This document shows positions 49,491-59,321 of a stretch of 64,000 nucleotides of DNA, one piece after another. The position numbers and the translations under genes are program-made. Under the pieces are notes generated by a model, which saw only the letters and a program-made list of their open reading frames with translations, ran no database searches and had not been told where the DNA came from. Origin of the DNA: Hyalangium gracile. GTDB taxonomy: Bacteria > Myxococcota > Myxococcia > Myxococcales > Myxococcaceae. Within the stretch, counting starts at the first letter, position 1; each line of letters starts with the position of its first letter. Location: the NCBI RefSeq assembly GCF_020103725.1, contig NZ_JAHXBG010000017.1:1-64000 (forward strand), written 5' to 3'.

Positions 49491-49916
49491 GGGGCACCCC
49501 TTTGTGTTGAAGGCGAGCAGGCTAGGAGGCTGCTACCCCGCGGAGGAGGATTTGCCGGGTGGTATTCGCGCTGGGAACCCACGGGCTCAGCGGGCAGACG
49601 GATCCGATCTGGATCCTGCCTACGAGGCCCACGTCGCGGTGTCCGGCCTGGAGGTGCTCCACACATGATCAATAGGTGCATCCAGAACCCGGTAGGTGCG
49701 AGTCCTCGCTGTTTTTCGTAGGGCCACGCTGGGAACGCCGCTTCCCTGATCAGGCGGCACGAGTGCTCCCATGGGGGACGCCGTGGACTGACAGTGGAAG
49801 CCATTTGCCTCACTCCTGGGGGCTGCACTGACGTCCGTTCCTCTACATGCGCTCGTGAGAGGGGCACACCCCATGCACACACTCGCGGTCGTGGATGACA
49901 GCGAGGGAGGCGTGGC
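49491..49916. other. Promoter gap with repeat and gene fragments
   Basis: About 425 bases between the divergent toxin and propeller-lipoprotein genes. It holds the distal direct repeat (49621-49662), a 31-nt piece (49663-49693) that matches the SoxA-like cytochrome gene at 43638-43668 with two mismatches, and the promoters of both flanking genes. No complete gene is present. Confidence 0.6.
49621..49662. repeat. Direct repeat, distal copy (42 bp)
   Basis: Same-orientation partner of 47464-47505 with three substitutions. It lies 131 bases upstream of the toxin start and abuts the cytochrome-gene fragment. The pair could be the scar of duplication or the sites of cassette insertion or loss by recombination. 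Confidence 0.85.
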
Positions 49917-52900
49917 ATGGCGTGGAGGAAGTGGGCCGGGAGCATGGGACTCCTGATGGCCCTGGGGGCGTGGGTGGGGTGTGGCGGAGTGGCGACGGAC
50001 GGGCCTGTGCCCGAGGCGGTCGAGCCCGGGGCGGAGCTGAGCACCCGGACCCAGGAGCTTGGCACCACCGTGAGCTTTGCTCCGGTGGCGGACGCTCGGG
50101 TGGAGGCGGCCTACCCGGACCAGAACTTCGGAGCGGCGGACGGGCTGTACACGGACACCTCGCCCGCGCAGGAGAGCTACCTGCGCTTCTCCGTCCGGGG
50201 GCTCTCCGGCCCGGTGACGCGGGCGGTGCTGCGGCTCTACGTGACGAATGGCTCGAGCGACGGGCCATCCCTCACGCAGAACCTGAGTGGCTGGGGCGAG
50301 CGGAGCGTCACGTGGAACAGCCGGCCCTCACGTCTCGGCGCCGTGCTGGCGGACCTCGGTAGCGTGGCGCCCGGCAGCTGGGCGGAGTACGACCTCACGC
50401 CCGTAGTGACGGGGAACGGTGACTTCGACTTCACCCTCTTCTCCACGGTGACGGACGGCGTGGACTTCGCCTCTCGCGAGCACGCCGACCCGGCGCTTCG
50501 TCCCCAGCTCGTGGTGACGACCGGTACCGCCTCGGCGGACATCGTGCTGTCCGCGGCGGCCGACGCCTATGTGGAGGAGGCCGCTCCCAACGCGAACCGG
50601 GGCAGCGCCGTGGAGCTCCAGATCGATGGCTCCCCGCGCGCCGAAGCGTACGTGCGCTTCGAGGTGCCTGCCGCGAGCGTGACGAGCCGCAAGGTGACCC
50701 TCCGGGTCTACGCGTTCAACGGCAGCTCGGACGGGCCGGCGCTCTACACCACCACGACGCCGTGGAGCGAGCAGACGGTGACGTGGAACACACGGCCCTC
50801 GCGCAGCCCGGTGTCGGTGGGGGATGTGGGCGCCGTTCCGGTCGACTCGTGGGTCGAGTACGACGTGACCTCCATCGTCCGCGGCGGCGGCAGCTATGGC
50901 TTCGCCCTGGTTCCCACGCACACGGATGGAGTGGACTTCCATTCTCGGGAGAGCGCCCAGGCCGCGCTGAGGCCGCAACTCGTCATCTCCATGGAGGGCT
51001 CCGGGGAGACCTGCTCGCCGGAGGTGAGGACGCGATCCTTCACCTACTCACCGCTGGATGACACCCAGGTGTCCGAGTCCTCTCCTGGCGCAGTGGGTGG
51101 CGCGAGCGACTGGCTCTATGTGGACAATCTGCCTCGGACGGAGACCTACTTCCGGTTCGGGTTCGACTCGCTGGTGGGACGGGTGAAGAGCGCGAAGCTG
51201 CGCGTCTTCGCCTACGACGGGACAGGAGATGGCCCCGCCGTCTACCAGGTGGACACCTATGGCCTGAGCGAGAGCACGACGACGTGGGCCAACCGCCCGG
51301 CGCGCATCGGCCCGGCGATCGCGGACGTGGGGAGCATCGCCCACGGGAGCTGGGTGGAGGTCGACGTCACCCGCGTGGTGCAGCGCAACGGCATCTTCGG
51401 CTTCGCGCTGGTGCCCGGCTCGGCCGACGGTGTCCGCCTGTGGAGCAAGGAGTACACGGGCAATCCGGCCCTGAGGCCGCGGCTCGAGGTCATCACCGAG
51501 TCCACCGTCACGTGTGAGTCCGAGCGGGTCTGTGACTCGGGCAGCTGCTGGTTCATGCCGATGCCGCATGGGATGGACCAGACGGACACGTGGGGCAGCA
51601 GTCCCTCGAATATCTGGGCCACGGGCCCCGTGGGTTCGGTCCTGCACTGGGATGGGACGCGCTGGCGCACGGTGCCGAGCGGCACGTCCCGCGGCCTGCT
51701 CGCCATCTGGGGTACTGGGCCTCAGAACATCTGGGCGGTGGGAGAGTGGGGCAGCATCGCCCGCTTCAATGGGACGGCGTGGACGGAGGTGCGTCCCTCC
51801 GACACCATCCAGTCGGATCTGCGCGACGTGTTCGGCACGGGCCCGGACAACATCTGGGCCGTGGGGCTGGACGGGACGATGCTCCACTTCGACGGCACGC
51901 AGTGGCGGCCGTTCGCGAGCGGCACGAGCGAGCACCTCTACGGTGTGTGGGCGTCGTCGCCGACGGACGTGTGGGTCGTGGGCGCCCGTGGCCTGGTGAG
52001 GCGGTGGAATGGCACCACGTGGGCCCAGCTCGCCTGGGACGGGGACGAGGAGTTCAGTCTGCGAGGTGTCTTCGGCTTCGGGCCGAACGACGTCTGGGTA
52101 ATGGGCAACGAGTCCACGATCCGGCACTGGGACGGCACCGCGTGGACCACCCTCAGCGAGGACAGCGAGGGCGGCTGGTTTGCCGCCGCCTGGGGCAGCA
52201 CGCCGAACGACGTGTGGTTCGTGGGCCTCAGCATCAAGCACTGGGATGGGAGCACCCTCGAGTGGGCACAGTTCCCAGCCGATGATTCGAATCGGCCGGA
52301 TCCGATGCTCGGCATCTGGGGCACGTCACCCCAGGACGCCTGGGCGGTGGGCTGGTCGGGCTCCTTCAGCCGGCTGAAGCCGGGCAGGGTGTGGAAGGTG
52401 GAGGGGCCGATGGGCTACGCGCCGGGCCGTGGCAACTCCTTCGTCTATGAGCTTTGGGGTGACTCGCCGGACAATGCCTGGGCCGCGCTCGATGAAGGGC
52501 TGCTCCACTGGGACGGCGCCGAGTGGACCTGGCTGGAGGAGGTGGGGGGCTACCGGCTGGGCTTCTACAGTGTGTGGGGCAGCGGGCCGAATGACGTCTG
52601 GGCCTCGTCGGCCTGGAGCACCGTGGCCCACTTCGATGGGACGCGCTGGAAGTACATGTACTGGGATTCTCAGCAGCAGCAGATGAAGGAAGGGCTGGGC
52701 TTCTTCGGCAACTATCCCAACGGCACGGTGCTCTACGACATCTGGGGCACTGGCGCGAACGACGTCTGGTTCGTCGGGCCCGGGCTCATCCTGCACTGGA
52801 ATGGCACCACCTGGACCGAGATGCAGCTGCCGTCGCAGCTGAACTGGCTGACCAGCGTCCACGGCTCGGGGCCGAACGACGTGTGGGCGGTGGGCAGCGG

Positions 52901-53273
52901 CGGGACGATCTTCCACTTCGACGGCGTCTCGTGGACGGACCACTCGCTCAACATGGCGGACTACCTGGAGGCGGTCTGGGTGGCGAGCCCGACCGATACG
53001 TGGGCGGTGGGCAGCTCCGGCATGGTGCTGCGCTGGAACGGCACCTCCTGGACGCGGGTATCCGCGCCGACCTTCGTCACGCTCAACGGCATCCATGGCA
53101 CGGGCCCGAACGATGTCTGGGCCGTGGGCGAGGCGGGAACGCTGCTCCACTGGGATGGCACGAGCTGGACGTCGGTGCCCAGCGCGACGCGCGGCCGTCT
53201 GTACGGCGTCTTCGCTACGGGCACGGGGAAGGTCTGGTTCAGCGGCTTCAAGGGAGCAGTCCTGCGCCGGTGA
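49917..53273 (+). CDS. Large lipoprotein: three DNRLRE domains plus beta-propeller repeats
   Basis: 1118 residues. Lipoprotein signal with WVGC (Cys about 22). Three DNRLRE/CBM96-type domains lie at about 50-200, 205-360 and 375-530, each with ADAYVEEAAPNANRGSAVEL-like starts, WNSRPSR/WNTRPSR/WANRPAR and SWVEYDVT motifs. From about 555 to the end run some twelve repeats of the form GTGPNDVWAVGxxGTxLHWDGT, predicted to fold as one or two beta-propellers. The protein is probably anchored at the outer membrane and binds glycan; the propeller may bind protein partners. It starts 131 nt from the left direct-repeat copy, outside the toxin island. Confidence 0.85.
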   Translation: MAWRKWAGSMGLLMALGAWVGCGGVATDGPVPEAVEPGAELSTRTQELGTTVSFAPVADARVEAAYPDQNFGAADGLYTDTSPAQESYLRFSVRGLSGPVTRAVLRLYVTNGSSDGPSLTQNLSGWGERSVTWNSRPSRLGAVLADLGSVAPGSWAEYDLTPVVTGNGDFDFTLFSTVTDGVDFASREHADPALRPQLVVTTGTASADIVLSAAADAYVEEAAPNANRGSAVELQIDGSPRAEAYVRFEVPAASVTSRKVTLRVYAFNGSSDGPALYTTTTPWSEQTVTWNTRPSRSPVSVGDVGAVPVDSWVEYDVTSIVRGGGSYGFALVPTHTDGVDFHSRESAQAALRPQLVISMEGSGETCSPEVRTRSFTYSPLDDTQVSESSPGAVGGASDWLYVDNLPRTETYFRFGFDSLVGRVKSAKLRVFAYDGTGDGPAVYQVDTYGLSESTTTWANRPARIGPAIADVGSIAHGSWVEVDVTRVVQRNGIFGFALVPGSADGVRLWSKEYTGNPALRPRLEVITESTVTCESERVCDSGSCWFMPMPHGMDQTDTWGSSPSNIWATGPVGSVLHWDGTRWRTVPSGTSRGLLAIWGTGPQNIWAVGEWGSIARFNGTAWTEVRPSDTIQSDLRDVFGTGPDNIWAVGLDGTMLHFDGTQWRPFASGTSEHLYGVWASSPTDVWVVGARGLVRRWNGTTWAQLAWDGDEEFSLRGVFGFGPNDVWVMGNESTIRHWDGTAWTTLSEDSEGGWFAAAWGSTPNDVWFVGLSIKHWDGSTLEWAQFPADDSNRPDPMLGIWGTSPQDAWAVGWSGSFSRLKPGRVWKVEGPMGYAPGRGNSFVYELWGDSPDNAWAALDEGLLHWDGAEWTWLEEVGGYRLGFYSVWGSGPNDVWASSAWSTVAHFDGTRWKYMYWDSQQQQMKEGLGFFGNYPNGTVLYDIWGTGANDVWFVGPGLILHWNGTTWTEMQLPSQLNWLTSVHGSGPNDVWAVGSGGTIFHFDGVSWTDHSLNMADYLEAVWVASPTDTWAVGSSGMVLRWNGTSWTRVSAPTFVTLNGIHGTGPNDVWAVGEAGTLLHWDGTSWTSVPSATRGRLYGVFATGTGKVWFSGFKGAVLRR

Positions 53274-53289
53274 GCCGAGGGAGGGACAG

Positions 53290-53316
53290 GCTCCGCACGC
53301 TCCTTGAGTGCGGAGC
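53290..53316 (+). terminator. Hairpin after the propeller lipoprotein gene
   Basis: Arms GCTCCGCAC (53290-53298) and GTGCGGAGC (53308-53316) form a strong stem with a nine-base loop, 16 nt after the stop codon. There is no T run behind it, so it may be a weak or Rho-assisted terminator. The remaining gap to 53726 holds the palindrome at 53537 but no gene. Confidence 0.5.
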
Positions 53317-53536
53317 AGCCCGTGCGGTCAAGGTGCCGGGCCTACCAACGTATGTATCCGTACTGCCACCCGAGTGACGGGACGGAGAACACGGGCCCAC
53401 GTCTTGGGGACACAGGTCGCGGGCCTCTCGTCTTGGCGCGGGTCCTCCCGCGCCGGCCGTCCCGCTCTTCCTCGGCACACGGCTCACTTTCACTCAACCC
53501 GTTCGAGGGGCTCCCCTCGCGGGCGCACTTTGGGCG

Positions 53537-53561
53537 AACTGGTAGGGTTGTAGGACCAGTT
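53537..53561. promoter_or_regulatory. 25-bp palindrome, AACTGGT-N11-ACCAGTT
   Basis: The outer seven bases of each arm match those of the palindrome at 35711-35735 and the total length is identical, while the inner bases (AGGGTTGTAGG) no longer pair. It lies between convergent genes with no nearby start codon. It looks like an operator for a GntR-type regulator whose gene or target has been lost, or a weak second site. Confidence 0.45.
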
Positions 53562-53726
53562 GGTTCCGAAGTGGCGCCCCTCGGCGCTTCCGTTCGGAAT
53601 TGGTCGACCTCTTGCCGCACTTCACTCGAGTGTTTCCTACGCTGCCTGCCTCACCTTTCAGGACGCGCAGGGGAAAGCAGTTTCTCACGCCGCTTGCTCA
53701 CAAACTCGGTGCGTGGAGTTCCGCGG

Positions 53727-54218
53727 TCAGCCCATGCGTTGACGTTGCTCGAGCGTCCGCAGCAGCTGCTCCGCCTGCTCCCGGCTGTCGATCGTCGCTC
53801 GCTTGGAGGAGGCCACTCGCGAGAGCAGCCTCCGGGCCTTCGCGGGCTCCTCCAGCGGCCCCGCGTAGAGCCGGGCCATCTCGAGCAGCGCGTCGTCGTC
53901 TCCCATCGCCGCGGCCTTGCCAAACCACCGCATGGCCAGACCCAGCCGCCCCTCGTCCCGATAGATGGTCCCGATGTTGTTGGCCGCCGCCGCCTCGCCC
54001 TGGCGCGCGGCCTTCCGGTACCAGGCCATCGCCTGCGCCCGGGAGCGGCTGACGCCCTGGCCCGTGTCGTAGAGATAGCCGACGTTCACCTGCGCGCTGG
54101 AGTCCCCCGCCTTCGCCGCCTCGAGGAAGATGCGGAACGCATCCTGGAGGCGCCCCTTCTCCAGCAGCTGCGAGGCCCTGGAGAAATCCGTGTCTCTGCT
54201 CCCTGCTCGACGCGCCAT
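53727..54218 (-). CDS. Sel1-repeat protein
   Basis: 163 residues. Four Sel1-like repeats of about 36 residues follow one another: RIFLEAAKAGDSSAQVNVGY LYDTGQG, MAWYRKAARQGEAAAANNIG, MRWFGKAAAMGDDDALLEMA RLYAGP and a degenerate last one (ARRLLSRVASSKRATIDSRE). No signal peptide. Such proteins act as adaptors in signalling or secretion. The start at 54218 (MARRAGSRDTDFSRASQLLE) opens the first helix. It is divergent from the TPR membrane protein gene with 69 nt between. Confidence 0.85.
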   Translation of the reverse strand: MARRAGSRDTDFSRASQLLEKGRLQDAFRIFLEAAKAGDSSAQVNVGYLYDTGQGVSRSRAQAMAWYRKAARQGEAAAANNIGTIYRDEGRLGLAMRWFGKAAAMGDDDALLEMARLYAGPLEEPAKARRLLSRVASSKRATIDSREQAEQLLRTLEQRQRMG

Positions 54219-54287
54219 CTCGGCTGCCAGCCTGACACAAGGGGGCCCCCTTGCGCTCCTCCCTCCTGTTCCGTGTTCAATGGGCCC

Positions 54288-56528
54288 ATGTCGATGGTGT
54301 CCATCCAGCCGACTCCGCCCGGCCCCCAGGACCAGGAACAGGCTCCCTTCGCCCCCCTCCCCCTGGAGATGGACCCGAGCGGCTTCACCGAGCGTGCTCC
54401 CGCGCTCCTCTCGCTGCTGCCCGACCAGCCCCTCTCCCTCGCGCTGGCTCGCGCCGATGCCTTCGCCGTGCACGCCGCGCTCACCGCGCGCCTGTCGCGC
54501 GAGCCCTCGGGTCCCCACCGCGACACCCTCCGAGCGCTCCTCGACGACCGGACCCTCTTCGTCATGGCGGAGCGGCCGCCCCGGCTCCGCAGCTTCCTGG
54601 GCAACGGGGTGCAGCTCGTCGGCTTCCCGCCTCCCGAGCAACAGCAGAGCCAGTTCATCGCCACCCGTGCCTTCTGTCTCTTCGGCATCCCGTTCGTGCC
54701 GCTCGGAGATCACCTCGTCCATCGCGGCCGGGATGGACAGCTCGAGATCCTCGGCCGTGTGGCCGGCTCGTCGCGCTCTCGCGTCTCGCGATGGAAGGGT
54801 CCGCTGGCGCTGGGAGGCCTGGTCCTCGCCGTCGCCGGCGTCGCGATGATGCCGTTCATCGTGCGCGACGTGCAGCTCGTCAATGGACTCTCCCAGGCCG
54901 TGGAGGTGCGCCTGGATGGCCGGGCTCTCACGCTGCAGCCCGGGCAGATTGCTCGGGGGAACGTCTACAGCCTGGGCACGTCCTACCGCGTCGAGGCGAG
55001 CTGGCCAGGCGCGCAGAAGCCCTTCGAGGCGCTCTCCCTGGAGCCGAGCCAGCACGCCGTCTACAACATCCTGGGCGCGGCCTCCGTGCGGCTCGCGGAG
55101 CCGCCGCGGGGCAGTGCTCCCGTGGTGCTGGAGGGGCGCGCCCACCCGCTCGAGTCCGATGAGCGGCTGGTATGGGAAGGAGGCTGGGAGCGCACGCTGA
55201 CCCATTACATCCACGCGGAGCGCTGGAGCGAGGCCGCGGAGCTGGCCAAGGCCGTCTTCCTGGCCAGCCCCTCCGAGCTCGAGGCGGGCAGGGCCGCCGC
55301 ACGCATCCTGGCGCGCAGGCAGCCGGAGGCCGCGCTCGTGTTCGCCCACGAGCTCGCGCAGCGGTTCCATGACGAGCCCTCCATCCACCTGCTGGCCCAG
55401 GACCTCTTCATCGCCCTGGGCAAGCGCTCGGAGGCGTTCAAGCTCTACAGCGCCCTGGCCGAGAAGGCGCCGGGCTCCGTCGAGCGAGCGCTCCTCGCCG
55501 CCCGGGTCGTTCCGCCGGAGCAGCAGCGCGACGCCCATGCGGACGTGCTGCGGCGCTTCCCCGAGTCCCCCGAGGCGATGCGTGCGCAGGGCCGCCTCCG
55601 CCTCTCCGACGGCTATCCCCAGGAGGCGCTGGAGCTGTTCGACCGGGCGCTCGTCAAGGCTCCCGAGTCGCTGGCGGACCTGGAGCTGCGCGTGCGCGCC
55701 ATGCTCTTCCTGAAGCAGGTGCCGGAGGCTTCCCTGGAGGTGCGCAGGTTCGCGGAGGACCCCCGCCACGTCACCTGGGACTACACCGTCCTCGCTGGCC
55801 GCCTGGCCCATGTGGCGGGACCCCGAGGCACCCAGTACGTCGCGCGCGATCTCATCCCCTCCGCCATCAAGGACTCTCCGGAGCGCATGGCGCTCCTGTC
55901 CCTCCTCACCGGAGAGGGAAACGTCACAGACCAAGACATGAAGGCGGTCAAGGACCCCGCGGCCCATGACGCCCTCGCGCTCACCCGGGCCGTCCTGAAG
56001 GACATGGACAAGGCCGTGCAGCGCGCCATCGCGGCCTCCGAGAAGGTGCTGCTCCGCCTGGATGTGGAGACCGCCGCGGTGCTCGCCCTGGAGCTCTCAC
56101 GTCGCGGAGAGGCGCAGGCCGCGGACCGCCTCTTCGGCTCGAGCCTCACGCTGATGGGCGCCCGCGACGCGCTGGACACCTACGTGCGCGAAGGCACGGT
56201 GAAGCCGGACTTCCCTCTGCTGCCGCCGGGCCTGCAGGCCGCCGCCTACCTCGTTCGCGCCCGCGAGATAAACTACAACCGCTTCGTGGAGCAGGCCTAC
56301 GCCCGCTGGACCGACATGCTGGGTGGCATGGCCCGCCGCGCGCTCGATGCCGGCTCCGACGACTCCGCCTGGCTCGAGAGCACCCAGACGCCCGCCTTCA
56401 CCGCGCCCGCGCCCTCTCACCGCCTCCACATCCAGGTCATCCAGAACACTCCGTCCAGGCGTGCAGACGCAGTGTCCGCGCCCCCGGCGCCGGGGAATCG
56501 CATCCCCCGGCCCTGGCCCGCGCCGTGA
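54288..56528 (+). CDS. TPR membrane protein of unknown function
   Basis: 746 residues from ATG 54288. Residues about 20-160 are an unrecognised N-terminal domain (PLSLALARADAFAVHAALTA, RLRSFLGNGVQLVGFP, FCLFGIPFVPLGDHLVHRGR). One transmembrane helix lies at about 168-190 (LALGGLVLAVAGVAMMPFIV). After a beta part (VQLVNGLSQAVEVRLDGRAL) the residues 280-620 are TPR repeats (AAELAKAVFLASPSELEAGR, AFKLYSALAEKAPGSVERAL). The end is Pro-rich. Function is unknown. The region covers a long antisense open frame on the other strand that is not real. It is convergent with mreB. Confidence 0.8.
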   Translation: MSMVSIQPTPPGPQDQEQAPFAPLPLEMDPSGFTERAPALLSLLPDQPLSLALARADAFAVHAALTARLSREPSGPHRDTLRALLDDRTLFVMAERPPRLRSFLGNGVQLVGFPPPEQQQSQFIATRAFCLFGIPFVPLGDHLVHRGRDGQLEILGRVAGSSRSRVSRWKGPLALGGLVLAVAGVAMMPFIVRDVQLVNGLSQAVEVRLDGRALTLQPGQIARGNVYSLGTSYRVEASWPGAQKPFEALSLEPSQHAVYNILGAASVRLAEPPRGSAPVVLEGRAHPLESDERLVWEGGWERTLTHYIHAERWSEAAELAKAVFLASPSELEAGRAAARILARRQPEAALVFAHELAQRFHDEPSIHLLAQDLFIALGKRSEAFKLYSALAEKAPGSVERALLAARVVPPEQQRDAHADVLRRFPESPEAMRAQGRLRLSDGYPQEALELFDRALVKAPESLADLELRVRAMLFLKQVPEASLEVRRFAEDPRHVTWDYTVLAGRLAHVAGPRGTQYVARDLIPSAIKDSPERMALLSLLTGEGNVTDQDMKAVKDPAAHDALALTRAVLKDMDKAVQRAIAASEKVLLRLDVETAAVLALELSRRGEAQAADRLFGSSLTLMGARDALDTYVREGTVKPDFPLLPPGLQAAAYLVRAREINYNRFVEQAYARWTDMLGGMARRALDAGSDDSAWLESTQTPAFTAPAPSHRLHIQVIQNTPSRRADAVSAPPAPGNRIPRPWPAP

Positions 56529-56534
56529 GGGCGC

Positions 56535-57641
<1,107 letters not shown>

Positions 57642-57726
57642 CTACTACGTGGCGAGCGGTGCGGGAAGAAAACCCACCTCTAGAAAAGACCGTGGGCTGG
57701 AAGGCAATCAGCCAGGGAAGAGCTTT

Positions 57727-58332
57727 TCAGCCTACCGGCGAGGGGAGGGCGTCCGCTCCCAGGGGGAGCTCCTGCTGCGCCTCCTCCTGCTTCTCGGCCG
57801 CCAGGGCCCCCTGGAACGTCGCCCCGGTAGCCCCCGCCTCCAACTCCACGGGGCCGGCATGGGGGGGCGGCAGCACCTGGCCGTCCCGGACGGCGTGGCG
57901 GAACTCGGGCGTCTGGCGCAGGGCCTCGCTGGTGACGCTCAGGAGCGCCTCGCGGGCCGGCTCGAACAGCAGCGCCGCCCCGTACCAGAAGGGGAAGTAA
58001 TCCAGGCGGACGAGCCCCTTCACGCTCCACCCCCGCTGACTGTAGTCCCATGGACAGCGGCCGAGCGCCCGGCGCAGCAGCCAGCCGGTGGTGTACTCGG
58101 CCCCGAAGATGACGGCCGTGTAGGCAAGCGCTCGCACGGCCCGGGGCAGGAAGCGCAGCCGGTCATGCAGGAACTCCAGCCCCAGGGCCGTGGCCCCGTA
58201 GATGGGGTGCATCCACAGGTACGTCTTGGCCGTCCCGTGGGAGTCCTTCTGGAAGATCGCCGCGCTCGTCCCGGTGAAGCACACCTCGAGCACCCAGCCC
58301 GCACACCCGTAGAGAAGGAATCTCGCTAGCAC
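57727..58332 (-). CDS. CmpB-like multi-pass membrane protein (PF06541 type)
   Basis: 201 residues starting at GTG 58332. Three to four membrane helices: FLLYGCAGWVLEVCFTG, a WMHPIYGATALGLEFLHDRL segment, ALAYTAVIFGAEYTTGWLLR and LDYFPFWYGAALLFEPAREA. The WVLEV, PIYG and PWDYS elements match the family annotated as putative ABC transporter permease CmpB. The C-terminal 60 residues are hydrophilic and acidic. Function is unknown. It is cotranscribed or at least co-oriented with mreB 157 nt downstream. Confidence 0.75.
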   Translation of the reverse strand: MLARFLLYGCAGWVLEVCFTGTSAAIFQKDSHGTAKTYLWMHPIYGATALGLEFLHDRLRFLPRAVRALAYTAVIFGAEYTTGWLLRRALGRCPWDYSQRGWSVKGLVRLDYFPFWYGAALLFEPAREALLSVTSEALRQTPEFRHAVRDGQVLPPPHAGPVELEAGATGATFQGALAAEKQEEAQQELPLGADALPSPVG

Positions 58333-58486
58333 ACTCGGACATTAGGAATCGTCCGAGGGCCGGGCATGCCTACCCACCGGTCCAATGGCACGGTGTTCCC
58401 GGCTGCTCGATCCGGCGCCCCGGCCGGCAGCTTGCGCTGTCCGCCAGCCCACAGCCCTTCCCGCACTGTCCTGGGGTGAACAGCGC

Positions 58487-59206
58487 CTAGCGCTTCACGG
58501 CGTACTTGGCGATGACGTAGAGGGCGCGCACGCCGTCCTTCCAGCCGATCTTCTTGCCCTCCTCGTAGGTGCGCCCGTGGTAGCTGATGGGCACCTCGTA
58601 GACGCGCCAGTTGCCGCGGGAAATCTTGGCGGTGATCTCCGGCTCGAAGCCGAACCGGTCCTCGTCCACGGTGACCGAGCGCAGCACCTCGGAGCGGAAG
58701 GCCTTGTAGCAGGTCTCCATGTCCGTGAGGTTCAGCCCGCTGGTCATGTTGGAGAGCGTGGTGAGGACGTTGTTCATCACCGTGTGCCAGAAGTAGAGCA
58801 CCCGCCGCGGCGTGCCCGTGAAGCGGCTGCCGTAGACGACGTCCGCCTCGCCATCCAGGATGGGCTGGATGACGCGGGGGATGTCCCTCGGGTCGTACTC
58901 CAGGTCCGCGTCCTGGACGATGATGATGTCCCCGGTGGCCTCCTGGAAGCCGCGCCGCAGCGCCGCGCCCTTGCCCTGGTTGCGCGGCTGGAAGAGCACG
59001 CGCACCTCGTTGCGGTTGCGCGGGGTGCCGCCCAGCACCTCCAGACCCTTCTCCGACAGCTCCTGGAGGAACTCGCGGCTGCCGTCCCGCGAGCAGTCAT
59101 CGACGATGACCAGCTCCTTGGGGAAGTCCACGGCGATGCAACGGCGCAGCAGCTCCGCCAGCGTGGAGCTCTCGTTGTAGACGGGGATGACGAGCGAGAC
59201 GAGCAT
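58487..59206 (-). CDS. Glycosyltransferase family 2 (DPM1/polyprenyl-phosphate type)
   Basis: 239 residues. MLVSLVIPVYNESSTLAELL is the nucleotide-sugar-binding strand, LVIVDDCSRDGSREFL the first Asp motif, FQPRNQGKGAALRRGFQEAT GDIIIVQDADLEYDP the DXD region, and DRFGFEPEITAKISRGNW with YEVPISYHGRTYEEGKKIGW typical of dolichol- or undecaprenyl-phosphate hexosyltransferases. No membrane helix follows, so it is the soluble catalytic type. ATG 59206 is used; a longer frame upstream is antisense to the next gene. Confidence 0.9.
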   Translation of the reverse strand: MLVSLVIPVYNESSTLAELLRRCIAVDFPKELVIVDDCSRDGSREFLQELSEKGLEVLGGTPRNRNEVRVLFQPRNQGKGAALRRGFQEATGDIIIVQDADLEYDPRDIPRVIQPILDGEADVVYGSRFTGTPRRVLYFWHTVMNNVLTTLSNMTSGLNLTDMETCYKAFRSEVLRSVTVDEDRFGFEPEITAKISRGNWRVYEVPISYHGRTYEEGKKIGWKDGVRALYVIAKYAVKR

Positions 59207-59321
59207 TGCGGGCCGGCCTCTATCCGATTTCAGCCCCTGGGGCGACTTTTCCCGGAACGTCGCTCGCGCCCCCCTCGGGCCCGGGGGAGGGGGAGACCTG
59301 CGCGTGGTAGGGTTGCGGGCC

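Noticed and set aside
53727-55967. Minus-strand frame of 746 codons including the Sel1-repeat protein
   Set aside because: Only 53727-54218 has Sel1 repeats. The part above 54218 is antisense to the TPR membrane protein and lacks domain features.
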